Program-made: the position numbers and the translations under genes
Shown: positions 1 through 6,690 of the stretch, piece by piece
How positions within the stretch are numbered: position 1 is the stretch's first letter
Layout: each line of letters starts with the position of its first letter
DNA from: an uncultured Verrucomicrobiota bacterium
GTDB lineage: Bacteria > Verrucomicrobiota > Verrucomicrobiia > Chthoniobacterales > SZAS-18
DNA: 10,269 nucleotides
Direction of reading: 5' to 3'
NCBI GenBank assembly: GCA_937871685.1
Contig: CALMOL010000200.1
Span: 1-10,269, forward strand
The notes under the pieces: model-generated
Database searches by the model: none
Told to the model about the DNA's origin: nothing
The model's input: the letters and a program-made list of their open reading frames with translations, nothing else

Positions 1-399
1 GCCGAGCAGGGCCACCTCCGCGGCGGTGAGCGGGAAGTGGAGCTGGAGTTCCTGCGGCAGCACCGCGAGCCGGCGTGCTCGCTCGGCGCGCTCCCAGGCG
101 GGCAACGCGCGGCCATCGAGCAGCACGCAGCCGGCCACGGGCGCGAGGTCGCCCGCGAGCAAGCGCAGGAGCGTGGATTTACCCGCACCGTTCACGCCCA
201 CGATGCCGGTCAATTCTCCCGGCCGAAGCGCGAGCGAGATGCCGTCCACGAGCTTGCGGCCGGGAACGGCGAACGAGACGCCCTCTGCGCGCAGCGCCGG
301 CCAAGAGGGCGGAGAGGATGGAGGAGGGAAGACGGAAGATGGCAGGGCGCGCTCCCTCGTGTCGGGAGCGGTCTGGGTGTGAGGAGCGTTTTCTGCCAT
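1..399 (-). CDS. hmuV: Heme ABC transporter ATP-binding protein HmuV (5' part, runs off left edge)
   Basis: Cytoplasmic ATPase that would drive heme import through HmuU. The 133 visible residues show the start of an ABC nucleotide-binding domain: a first strand at about residues 36-45, Walker A GVNGAGKST at 68-76, and the Q-loop in RLAVLPQELQ with Gln116. The signature motif, Walker B and H-loop would lie beyond the edge. The family is about 255-270 aa, so roughly half is present. I chose the ATG at 399 because GGAGG lies 7 nt upstream; an in-frame ATG at 426, five bases after the hmuU stop, has no such site. Residues 1-35 (rich in Ser and Pro) are not family-like and are partly encoded by a repeat element (see 311-429). 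It is the last gene seen of the receptor-hemS-hmuT-hmuU-hmuV series. Assignment to heme rather than B12 or siderophore rests on the hemS and hmuT neighbours. Confidence 0.9.
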   Translation of the reverse strand, partial: MAENAPHTQTAPDTRERALPSSVFPPPSSPPSWPALRAEGVSFAVPGRKLVDGISLALRPGELTGIVGVNGAGKSTLLRLLAGDLAPVAGCVLLDGRALPAWERAERARRLAVLPQELQLHFPLTAAEVALLG

Positions 400-429
400 C
401 TTCCTTCCTCCATCTTCTCGGTCCATCTC
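311..429. repeat. Purine-rich inverted-repeat pair overlapping the hmuU-hmuV junction
   Basis: Two copies of one sequence face each other. The copy at 393-429 begins CTGCCATCTTCC and ends CGGTCCATCTC. The copy at 311-345, read on the minus strand, begins with the same 12 bases and continues with a similar CTCCTCCATC tract after a short insertion. About 47 bases separate the arms, so the RNA could fold into a long hairpin. The element fills the gap after the hmuU stop and extends into hmuV codons 1-30; the ATG and the GGAGG ribosome binding site used for hmuV lie in the 393-429 arm. A related single copy occurs at 9868-9904. The nature of the element (mobile, REP-like, or just duplicated) is inference. 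Confidence 0.6.
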
Positions 430-431
430 AT

Positions 432-1652
432 TCAGATCCGCCCGCTCTCGCGGCGCAGCAGCCACAGGAAGAACGGCGCGCCGATCAGCGCGGTGACGAT
501 TCCCACCGGCACCTCCGCTGGGGCTGCGACGGTGCGTGCGACAAGGTCGGCGGTCGAAAGCAGGATCGCGCCGAGCAGCGCGGCGCCCGGCAGCAGCGTG
601 CGGTGGTCCGGCCCGATCCACAGGCGCAGCAGGTGCGGCACGACGAGGCCGATGAAGCCGATTACGCCGGCCGACGCCACCGTCACGCCCACGAGCAGCG
701 CGGAACCGAGCACCACGAGGCGCTTCACTCGGTCCATCGAGAAGCCGAGGTGGCCCGCTTCCGCCTCGCCGAGCAGCAGCGCGTTCAGCGCGCGGCGCTG
801 GAAGAAGAGCAGCGCGAAGCCGACGAGCAGCAGCGGCAGGGAGACCGCGAGGCCACCCCACGTCGCGCCGCCGAGCGAGCCGAGCGACCAGAACGTCAGG
901 TTGCGGAGCTGTGCGTCGGTGGCGATGAAAGTAAACAGGCCGGTGCCCGCGCCCGCGAAGGCATTCATCGCCACGCCGGCCAGCAGCAGCGCCGCCACCG
1001 AGGCCCGGCCGCCGGCCTGCGAAAGCCGCCACACCACCGAGGTGGCCAGCACGCCACCGCCAAAGGCCGCCAGCGGCAGCAACGCGGGCTTCAGCGTCGG
1101 CCCCAGCCATGCCGCCACGGGCGCGCCGACGACGATCACCGCCACCGCGCCGAGTGCCGCGCCGGTGGACACGCCGATGAGGCCGGGATCGGCCAGCGGA
1201 TTGCGAAACAGTCCCTGGATCGAGGCGCCAGCCACCGCCAGGGCTGCGCCGAAGAGCACCGCCATCACCACGCGCGGGAAGCGCACGCCGAGCAGCACCG
1301 CCTCCTGCCCAGGCTCGACGGCGGTGATCGCCGGCAAGCCCGCCTTTTGCGCGAGGATCGAGACCACTTGCCCAGGCGAAATCTTCAGCGCGCCCATGCC
1401 GGCGGAGACGATCATCACGGCGCCGAGTGCGAGAGCAAGCAGCAGCAGCGCGCCTCGCGCGCGCCGACGGCGAGCGCTCAGTGCGGCAGTGACCTCTCCG
1501 CCCGCGTCGCCGGCGGGCGCGAGGTTCGAGCCCGCATTGACCTCAGCGGGGAAGAAGGACACCGTGGCGGTCTCCGTGATGGCTTCGGACGGCCGCGATC
1601 CCTCCGCGCCCGCAGGGCGGGGGAGTGGATCGGAGCCCACGGTGACGCTCAT
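432..1652 (-). CDS. hmuU: Heme ABC transporter permease HmuU (FecCD/BtuC family)
   Basis: Inner-membrane permease of the heme importer, expected to act as a homodimer with HmuV. The 406-aa product has the FecCD signatures: LGVRFPRVVMAVLFGAALAV at 121-140, NPLADPGLIGVSTGAALGA at 151-169, the cytoplasmic coupling loop LLLGEAEAGHLG at 292-303, and GFIGLVVPHLLRLWIGPDHR at 332-351. About ten hydrophobic segments lie between 68 and 400, as usual for BtuC-like permeases. The family is normally 330-360 aa; here about 65 extra hydrophilic residues precede the first membrane segment. The ATG at 1652 gives a clean start 46 bp after the hmuT stop, but no strong ribosome binding site is visible. A GTG at residue 31, with GGAG nine bases before it, is an alternative. 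The gap to hmuV is short, so they are probably cotranscribed. Confidence 0.92.
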   Translation of the reverse strand: MSVTVGSDPLPRPAGAEGSRPSEAITETATVSFFPAEVNAGSNLAPAGDAGGEVTAALSARRRRARGALLLLALALGAVMIVSAGMGALKISPGQVVSILAQKAGLPAITAVEPGQEAVLLGVRFPRVVMAVLFGAALAVAGASIQGLFRNPLADPGLIGVSTGAALGAVAVIVVGAPVAAWLGPTLKPALLPLAAFGGGVLATSVVWRLSQAGGRASVAALLLAGVAMNAFAGAGTGLFTFIATDAQLRNLTFWSLGSLGGATWGGLAVSLPLLLVGFALLFFQRRALNALLLGEAEAGHLGFSMDRVKRLVVLGSALLVGVTVASAGVIGFIGLVVPHLLRLWIGPDHRTLLPGAALLGAILLSTADLVARTVAAPAEVPVGIVTALIGAPFFLWLLRRESGRI

Positions 1653-1698
1653 TTCAAATCGCGCACGCGTAGGCAGGAAGCCCCGCCGCGAGTTCGGC

Positions 1699-2538
1699 TC
1701 ATGGCATCGGCGCAGAAAGCCGCTTGGCCAGGTCGGCCGCTGCCTCGCCGGCGCGCGGGCCAAAGCCGAGCAGCAGCAGGTCATCCATCGCGATCACGCG
1801 GCGCGCCTTGCCGGCCGGCGTCTGGGCGAGGCCGGGCTGGGAGAGCACGCCGTCCAAACCGCCCACGCTGTCCATGCCGCGGGAGGGGAGGAGAATCACG
1901 TCGGGCGCGGCCACGGCGGCGGCCTCGGCGGTGAGCGGCTTGTAGCCCTCGTAGCCGGTGACGGCGTTCACGCCGCCGGCGAGGCCGATGATGGCATCGG
2001 CGGCGGTGGCGCGGCCGGCGACGTTCATGGTGCCGCCGCCGCGCGCATAGAGGAAAAGGACGCGCGGGGCCTTGGCGGGCTTCGCCACGGCGGCAAAGTC
2101 GCGCTCGACCTTCTCGGCGATGGCCTCGCCTCTCTCCTTAAGGCCGATGGCCCCGGCCACCTCGCGCACCTTCGCTTGCGTGCCGGCCACGGAGTGATCG
2201 GTGGCCTTCACGAGGACCACGCGCACGCCAGAATCGCGCAGTTGCTGCACCACGGCGGGGGGGCCGGTCTCATCTGTGCCAAGCACGAGGTCGGGCTTGA
2301 GCGCGAGGACGCCCTCGGCGGAGAGCTGCCGCGCGTAGCCGACCTGCGGAAGCTTGGTCGCCGCCTCGGGATACGCGCTGGAGGTGTCGCAGCCGACGAG
2401 TTTTTCCTCCGCGCCGAGCGCATACACCGTCTCGGTGACGGCGCCGCCGACGGAGACGACGCGGTTTTGGCCGAGGGCGACGGAGGAAATCGTCGCGAGG
2501 AAGGCAGAGAGAAAAAAAGGAAGGAAGCGTGGCTTCAT
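1699..2538 (-). CDS. hmuT: Periplasmic heme-binding protein HmuT
   Basis: Substrate-binding protein that would take heme from the outer-membrane receptor and deliver it to HmuUV. The 279-aa product starts with a Sec signal peptide (KPR, then a hydrophobic stretch at 6-22, with likely cleavage after ALG near 23). It then shows the class III binding-protein pattern RVVSVGGAVTETVYALGAEE at 26-45. The segment LPQVGYARQLSAEGVLALKP at 63-82 matches the heme-binding family; Tyr68 corresponds to the axial heme tyrosine of ShuT and PhuT (from family knowledge). The C-terminal lobe includes LFLYARGGGTMNVAGRATAADAIIGLAGG. The reading frame opens up to 2679, but those 47 codons run through the palindromic repeat at 2551-2675 and precede the signal peptide, so the ATG at 2538 is preferred. 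No clear ribosome binding site is seen. The length is typical of the family. Confidence 0.93.
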   Translation of the reverse strand: MKPRFLPFFLSAFLATISSVALGQNRVVSVGGAVTETVYALGAEEKLVGCDTSSAYPEAATKLPQVGYARQLSAEGVLALKPDLVLGTDETGPPAVVQQLRDSGVRVVLVKATDHSVAGTQAKVREVAGAIGLKERGEAIAEKVERDFAAVAKPAKAPRVLFLYARGGGTMNVAGRATAADAIIGLAGGVNAVTGYEGYKPLTAEAAAVAAPDVILLPSRGMDSVGGLDGVLSQPGLAQTPAGKARRVIAMDDLLLLGFGPRAGEAAADLAKRLSAPMP

Positions 2539-2550
2539 TGGGTGCGTTGG

Positions 2551-2675
2551 GGAGTGCGGGAGCTTGCTCCCGCTCTTAACACGGCGACGAGGGAGGCCGG
2601 GGTGGCGGAGGAGGATGGCGGTGGCACCGATGGCGGCGGGAGCGTGTTGAAAGCGGGAGCAAGCTCCCGCACTCC
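2551..2675. repeat. REPIN-like element: two inverted palindromic 32-bp repeats
   Basis: The 32 bases at 2551-2582 (GGAGTGCGGGAGCTTGCTCC onward) and the reverse complement of 2644-2675 agree at about 30 of 32 positions by eye. Each arm also contains its own perfect palindrome, GCGGGAGC/GCTCCCGC around a central AGCTT or AAGCT. The arms enclose 61 bp of GC-rich sequence. Two inverted REP units with a short spacer is the architecture of REPIN/BIME elements moved by RAYT transposases. No RAYT gene is in the window. The element lies between hemS and hmuT, 13 bp upstream of the hmuT start, where it could fold in the mRNA and change the relative output of the genes on either side. Confidence 0.8.
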
Positions 2676-2742
2676 ACAACGCGGCGCTTTCGTTCCGTGC
2701 AGCAGACCGGGATCGACAGCGGCTAAGCGGGGCAAAGCGCGC

Positions 2743-3804
2743 TCAGGCCAGCGAGTTCACGATCTCGCGCCAGCCCTCGGGCTCGGGCTGGCCGGGCTTC
2801 CGCTTGCCGAAGAAGAGGGCGATATTCTCGCCAGCCCCGTCGTAGATCTCCATGGAGGTGACGGTGCCGTCCTTGGTGGCCTTCTTCACCACCCAGGCGC
2901 GGGCCACGAGATCCTCGCGGAGGTGGAGGTTGAACTCGGGATCGAGCACGTTGATCCACGGCCCCATAGGCTTAATGTTGCGCACGGGGCCGGTGTGGAT
3001 CTGAATGATGCCGCGGTTACCCACGAAGATCATGATTTCCTGGCCGCTCTTGGACGCGGCTTCCAGCAGCGTGCGTGGCGCCATGGCGGCCACCGGACGG
3101 GCGCGCTCCTCGCCGGCGAGGCGGAGGGCCTGCTCGCGGCCGACCTTGTGCTTCCGCAGCATGAAGAAGAATTGGTGCGTGTCCTGCATCGCGTCCCAGT
3201 CCCGACGGAACGCTTCCACGTCCACGGAGGCGTCATCCGGGTCGGCGGTCTTCTCCGGCTCCGGCTCGACCGAGAGCTCGGGCGACTGCGCCTCGGCAAG
3301 GAAGTCTTGGACGATCTTCTCGTAAGCAGCCGTGTCCGCGTCGTCTTGTGGGTAGATCTTCTGGATCGCCACGCCGTGCTTGTCGAAGAACTGCAACGAG
3401 TGGCGCGTGCCGTCCTTAATCTCCTCGGCAAGCGCGAAGCCGGAGCCCCAGGGGGCGAGGAAAATGCGCAGGTCGATGTCCGGCCCGACCACCTGGCCCA
3501 TGGGCGGCGCCTTGCCCATCGGTGGGAAGATTTCCACGGTCTCGTATTTGCCGTGACGTTCATTCACGGCCGCCTCGTTGCGCGCCAAGCACATCACATG
3601 GCCGATCTCGGGGAGGCGCTTGATGAGGTCACCCCACGGGCCGCGCAATACGCGGGCCTCGCCGGTGGATACACGGGCGGCGACGAGCTGGCCCTCGGTC
3701 ACGCCAAGCTTGGCGGCGGCGTCGCGGGCGCGGAGGCGGGGCTCGGCGGCCTGGAGGGCGGCGAGGCGTTCAAGAAGCGGGTGCGGGGCAGCGGTGGTGC
3801 TCAT
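2743..3804 (-). CDS. hemS: Hemin-degrading/heme-transport factor HemS family
   Basis: Cytoplasmic heme-binding protein of the HemS/HmuS/PhuS/ChuS family, which receives imported heme and either passes it to a heme oxygenase or degrades it. The 353-aa length is that of the family (about 345-355). Two tandem HemS-like halves are seen, roughly residues 5-170 and 195-350, joined by an acidic, Pro-rich linker (SPELSVEPEPEKTADPDD). The proximal heme ligand is His210 in MQDTHQFFFMLRKH, equivalent to PhuS His209 and HemS His196; Arg113 in DIDLRIFLAPW is the likely distal arginine (both from family knowledge). The ATG at 3804 gives MSTTAAPHPLLERL, a normal family start. Upstream in-frame ATG codons (to 3906) run through a large hairpin and are rejected. 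No strong ribosome binding site is visible. The gap to hmuT (204 bp) contains the REPIN-like element. Confidence 0.95.
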   Translation of the reverse strand: MSTTAAPHPLLERLAALQAAEPRLRARDAAAKLGVTEGQLVAARVSTGEARVLRGPWGDLIKRLPEIGHVMCLARNEAAVNERHGKYETVEIFPPMGKAPPMGQVVGPDIDLRIFLAPWGSGFALAEEIKDGTRHSLQFFDKHGVAIQKIYPQDDADTAAYEKIVQDFLAEAQSPELSVEPEPEKTADPDDASVDVEAFRRDWDAMQDTHQFFFMLRKHKVGREQALRLAGEERARPVAAMAPRTLLEAASKSGQEIMIFVGNRGIIQIHTGPVRNIKPMGPWINVLDPEFNLHLREDLVARAWVVKKATKDGTVTSMEIYDGAGENIALFFGKRKPGQPEPEGWREIVNSLA

Positions 3805-3837
3805 GTGAGAAATTCGGGGCCCGGTGAAGGGGGAAAA

Positions 3838-3927
3838 GTGAAAAGTGAGAGGTGATCGGTGAGAAGTGGATACTCGCGGATAGCGAGCCTGCATCCCACT
3901 TCTCACGTCTCACCGCTCACTGATCAC
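3838..3927. repeat. Large imperfect hairpin between the receptor gene and hemS
   Basis: Bases 3838-3871 (GTGAAAAGTGAGAGGTGATC onward) and 3893-3927 are near reverse complements over about 34 bases; the best-matching block is GTGAGAAGTGG against CCACTTCTCAC. The 21-base middle contains a second perfect small stem, CTCGC at 3873-3877 with GCGAG at 3883-3887. On each strand the arms are built from repeated GTGA(G/A)AAGTG or its complement. It lies 23 bp after the receptor stop and 33 bp before the hemS start. It could attenuate read-through from receptor to hemS or stabilise the receptor mRNA. No T-run follows either arm, so it is not a classical intrinsic terminator. It may be another palindromic mobile element. 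Confidence 0.7.
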
Positions 3928-3950
3928 GGTCTCGTTCTGAAGCGACGAGC

Positions 3951-6350
3951 TTAGAACGTGAGGCTTACGTTGGCCTTCACGTGCGTGCCGGGCTGGGCGA
4001 AGCGGCCGATGTCGATGCGGTTACCCGGCAGGCCGATCACGTCCTGGTAATACCAGAACTTCTCGTTGGCGAGGTTATACACGCCGACATTCACGCGGAC
4101 GTTCTTGGTCACGTTGGCGTAGGCCGTGATGTCCAGCACCTGGGCCGAGTCCGGGATGAACTGGCCGGGCGAGGACACGAAGTCCACGCGGTTCTGGCGC
4201 GAGATGAACGCGGCGTTGAAGGCCACGCCCCAGCGGCCATTGGGCGCGTCGTAGCGGAGTTGAAGGTTCGTCTTGAGCGGCTGGATCGAGTTGAGCGGAC
4301 GATTGGAGGTCTCGTCCTCGCCGTGCGAGTAGCCGAGGGAGGCGCCGACGGCGAAGCCTTCCAACGAGGGCGCCCAGTAGCCGAGCGGGGTTTCCGCCTT
4401 GGCCTCGACGCCGTAGATCTCCGCCTTACCGATGTTTTGCGATTGGAACAGCGTCAGGCCGTTCGCGTCGATGCCGGCGTTGGCGAAGGTGTTGATGAAG
4501 TTCCGGTAGCGGTTGTAGTAGCCGGACACGAGGAACTTCAGACCGGGCAGGTCGCCGCGCAGCGTGAGGTCGAAGTTGTCGCTGGTCTCCGACTTGAGGC
4601 CGGGGTTGGCGATGGTCCGGTAGAAGAACTGGAGGTTCGTGACCGTGCCGTTGAGGTCTTCCGGCGTGGGGTTGCGGAAGCCGCGGGAATACTGGCCGCT
4701 CAAGGTGAGGCGCGGGGTGATCTTGAAGAGCGCGGCCACCTTCGGGGTGACGCTGGTCTTCTCATAATCAATGGGGAACTGGCCGCCCGAGGTGCGCAGG
4801 TAGATCGGATCCACGGTGCTCTCGGCGCGGTAGTAGTCCACGCGCACGGCCGGGATGATGGTGAAGATCTTGTCGCGCCCGAAGGAGATCTCGTCCTGGA
4901 AGTAGCCACCGACGCGCAGGATGTCTGTGTCCGGAATGTCCTTCACGGGGAAGGTATCCGGGTTGAGGAAGTTCGTCGTGGTGCCCAGTGTGTAGTTGAT
5001 CTGGGTGCCGTCGCGGTCGCGAGAGATCTCGGAGGCCTGCACGTCCACGCCGTAGGTGAAGTGGTGGTAGGTCGGCCCGAGCGTCAGGCGCGTTTGGAGC
5101 TGCACGTTGCCGCCGACGAGGTTCTGCTCGTAGCGGAAGGTGCGGAATTGAACGATCGCCTGGTCGGCGCGGCCGGCGCGGCGCGAAACGCGGTCCTCGC
5201 GCGCGCTTTCACCGTCGCGAGCGCCCTGGTAATAGACCTTGAAGTCGGCCGCGGCGAGCCAGGCGTCCTCCCAGCCGGCGGAGGCGGCGGGAACGGCTTT
5301 GCCCTTCGAGTCCTTCGAGAGGCCACCAGCCGGCTGCTTGACGTAGGAGTGATCGAGCGAGATGCGGAAGCTCTCAACGTGGTCGGAAGCCGGGACGTTG
5401 TTGATGTCCGTGAACGTCGGGATGCCAGCGGTGACCACCGAGGTGGTGCGGCGCGCGTTAATGAGGTTGAAGTCGGTCTGGCGCGTGAGGTATTCGCCGG
5501 TCAGCTTGGTGACGTTGGACTCGTTCCAGCGATACACGGCCTTGGCGAGCACGGAATCGGTGTGGAAGACGAGCGGGTTCTCGCCGCGATCGCCGCGGGT
5601 ATTGAGAAGTGCCTCACCCTTTGAATCAACCTCGTTGCCGTCGCGGCGCGTGTATTGCGCGAGCAACTCAAGCCGGCCGATGCGCCACGCCGCGGTGAGC
5701 GTCTCGTAATGCGAGTCGTCGAAGCCGTCGTAACCGGCGCGCAGGCGGAAGGCGAAGGGTCGGTTGGAAACCACGCCGAGGATGTCGGACGGGTCGAGCG
5801 TAACGAAGGAAACCACGCCGCCGATGGCGTCCGAGCCGTAGAGGGCGGACGCAGCGCCCTTGACGATCTCGAGCCGCTTGTAGTTGGCGAGGTCGAGGTA
5901 ATCGCGGCCGATCGTGGTGGTGTTGCCGAAGGTGAATTGGTCGGGCTGCCGGATGCCGTCCACCTGGAAGAGGATCCGGTTGCCGTCGATGCCGCGGATG
6001 TTGAAATTGAGGGCGCCGGGCCGGGTGCGGGACACGGGACCGGTGCCGCCAAAGGCGCGGGGCACGGCCACGTCGGTCTCGTTGCGCACAAGATCAGAGA
6101 GCTCGGTGACGTTGTTGCGCTCGAAGTCCACGGCGCGCTGCACGGAAACGCTGCCGGGGGTATCCAGCTGGGTGCGCTCGGTGCGCGTGGCGGTGACGGT
6201 CACTTCCACATCCGAGGGAGCGGTGGCGGGACGAGCGGCGCCTTCCTGCTGGGCACGCAGGACCGGAGCGACAGAAAGGAGCGAGAGAGCCGCCGCCGAA
6301 AGAAGGGCCGGACGGCGAACGGACAGGGAGGGGCGGCGAAAGCCGGACAT
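3951..6350 (-). CDS. hmuR: TonB-dependent heme/hemoglobin outer-membrane receptor
   Basis: Outer-membrane gated beta-barrel expected to bind heme or hemoproteins and import heme using TonB energy. The 799-aa product has a signal peptide (SVRRPALLSAAALSLLSVAP, cleavage near VLRA-QQ at 33), a probable TonB box in DVEVTVTATR at 47-56, a plug with FNIRGIDGNRILFQVDGIRQ at 116-135 and IVKGAASALYGSDAIGGVVSF at 162-182, then a long barrel ending in Phe799 (VKANVSLTF), the usual insertion signal. The heme-receptor region reads FRNPTPEDL at 558-566 and NPGL at 582-585, a variant of FRAP and NPNL; the usual histidine between them is absent. There is no N-terminal STN signalling domain. The ATG at 6350 starts the signal peptide; one at 6437 would add 29 non-secretory residues. 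The hemS-hmuTUV neighbours support heme as substrate. The symbol is by role; the exact ligand is not certain. Confidence 0.92.
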   Translation of the reverse strand: MSGFRRPSLSVRRPALLSAAALSLLSVAPVLRAQQEGAARPATAPSDVEVTVTATRTERTQLDTPGSVSVQRAVDFERNNVTELSDLVRNETDVAVPRAFGGTGPVSRTRPGALNFNIRGIDGNRILFQVDGIRQPDQFTFGNTTTIGRDYLDLANYKRLEIVKGAASALYGSDAIGGVVSFVTLDPSDILGVVSNRPFAFRLRAGYDGFDDSHYETLTAAWRIGRLELLAQYTRRDGNEVDSKGEALLNTRGDRGENPLVFHTDSVLAKAVYRWNESNVTKLTGEYLTRQTDFNLINARRTTSVVTAGIPTFTDINNVPASDHVESFRISLDHSYVKQPAGGLSKDSKGKAVPAASAGWEDAWLAAADFKVYYQGARDGESAREDRVSRRAGRADQAIVQFRTFRYEQNLVGGNVQLQTRLTLGPTYHHFTYGVDVQASEISRDRDGTQINYTLGTTTNFLNPDTFPVKDIPDTDILRVGGYFQDEISFGRDKIFTIIPAVRVDYYRAESTVDPIYLRTSGGQFPIDYEKTSVTPKVAALFKITPRLTLSGQYSRGFRNPTPEDLNGTVTNLQFFYRTIANPGLKSETSDNFDLTLRGDLPGLKFLVSGYYNRYRNFINTFANAGIDANGLTLFQSQNIGKAEIYGVEAKAETPLGYWAPSLEGFAVGASLGYSHGEDETSNRPLNSIQPLKTNLQLRYDAPNGRWGVAFNAAFISRQNRVDFVSSPGQFIPDSAQVLDITAYANVTKNVRVNVGVYNLANEKFWYYQDVIGLPGNRIDIGRFAQPGTHVKANVSLTF

Positions 6351-6690
6351 GGAAGGTGGGTTAAGGCGGAGGTGAAGGTGACCGAGCCGGAAATCACCGG
6401 CGGTGAGGGCCAGTGAAGTGACTCGGCGAAGCGCCATCCAAGACCGTGCGACAGACGAATTGACGACCGTTGAATTCAGCGCTATTGAGACACAGATTCA
6501 ACAACGCCCGAGAATGTCAAGCGCATCACTCCCTTGGATTGGACCCACGCCGCACCCGGCCGGCGGCCGGCGAGGAGAGGATTTGCCGGATATTTCCAGA
6601 GTAGATCAGAGCGCGCCGTTCAAAAGCTGCCCCAGCCAAAGGTTTTTATTGCCAGCGCTTCCTCGCCGAGCCCTCATTGGCACGCTCTGG
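6351..6690. promoter_or_regulatory. Divergent control region between the receptor and tonB
   Basis: This 340-bp gap separates the divergent receptor and tonB genes, so it must hold promoters for both. A perfect 7-bp inverted repeat, GTTGAAT at 6469-6475 and ATTCAAC at 6496-6502 with a 20-bp spacer, lies near its middle and could be an operator. A weak sigma-70-like pair on the plus strand is TTGACG at 6460-6465 and TATTGA at 6483-6488 with a 17-bp spacer, but it is about 200 bp from tonB. I saw no sequence resembling a 19-bp Fur box. No convincing gene is present in the gap, although the tonB frame is open back to 6403; the extra residues look unlike a protein start. Confidence 0.35.

Noticed and set aside
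210..431. A 73-codon minus-strand frame starting just after the hmuU stop
   Set aside because: It overlaps the start of hmuV in another frame, is largely a translation of the repeat element, and has no recognisable features.
2539..2679. Longer start for hmuT (47 more codons)
   Set aside because: The added codons translate the REPIN-like palindrome and would place the signal peptide inside the protein.
37..3855. A 1272-codon open frame on the plus strand
   Set aside because: It lies antisense to hmuV, hmuU, hmuT and hemS, all with clear family motifs. It is rich in Ala, Arg and Gly with no domain pattern, and arises from the high GC content.
3805..3906. Longer start for hemS (34 more codons)
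   Set aside because: The added codons run through the 3838-3927 hairpin and do not resemble any HemS N-terminus; the protein from 3804 already has full family length.
3981..5624. A 547-codon open frame on the plus strand
   Set aside because: It is antisense to the receptor barrel and has the valine/glycine/alanine-rich look of a mirrored high-GC gene, with no recognisable motif.
6351..6690. Fur box in the receptor/tonB gap
   Set aside because: I looked for a GATAATGATAATCATTATC-like site on both strands and found nothing close.
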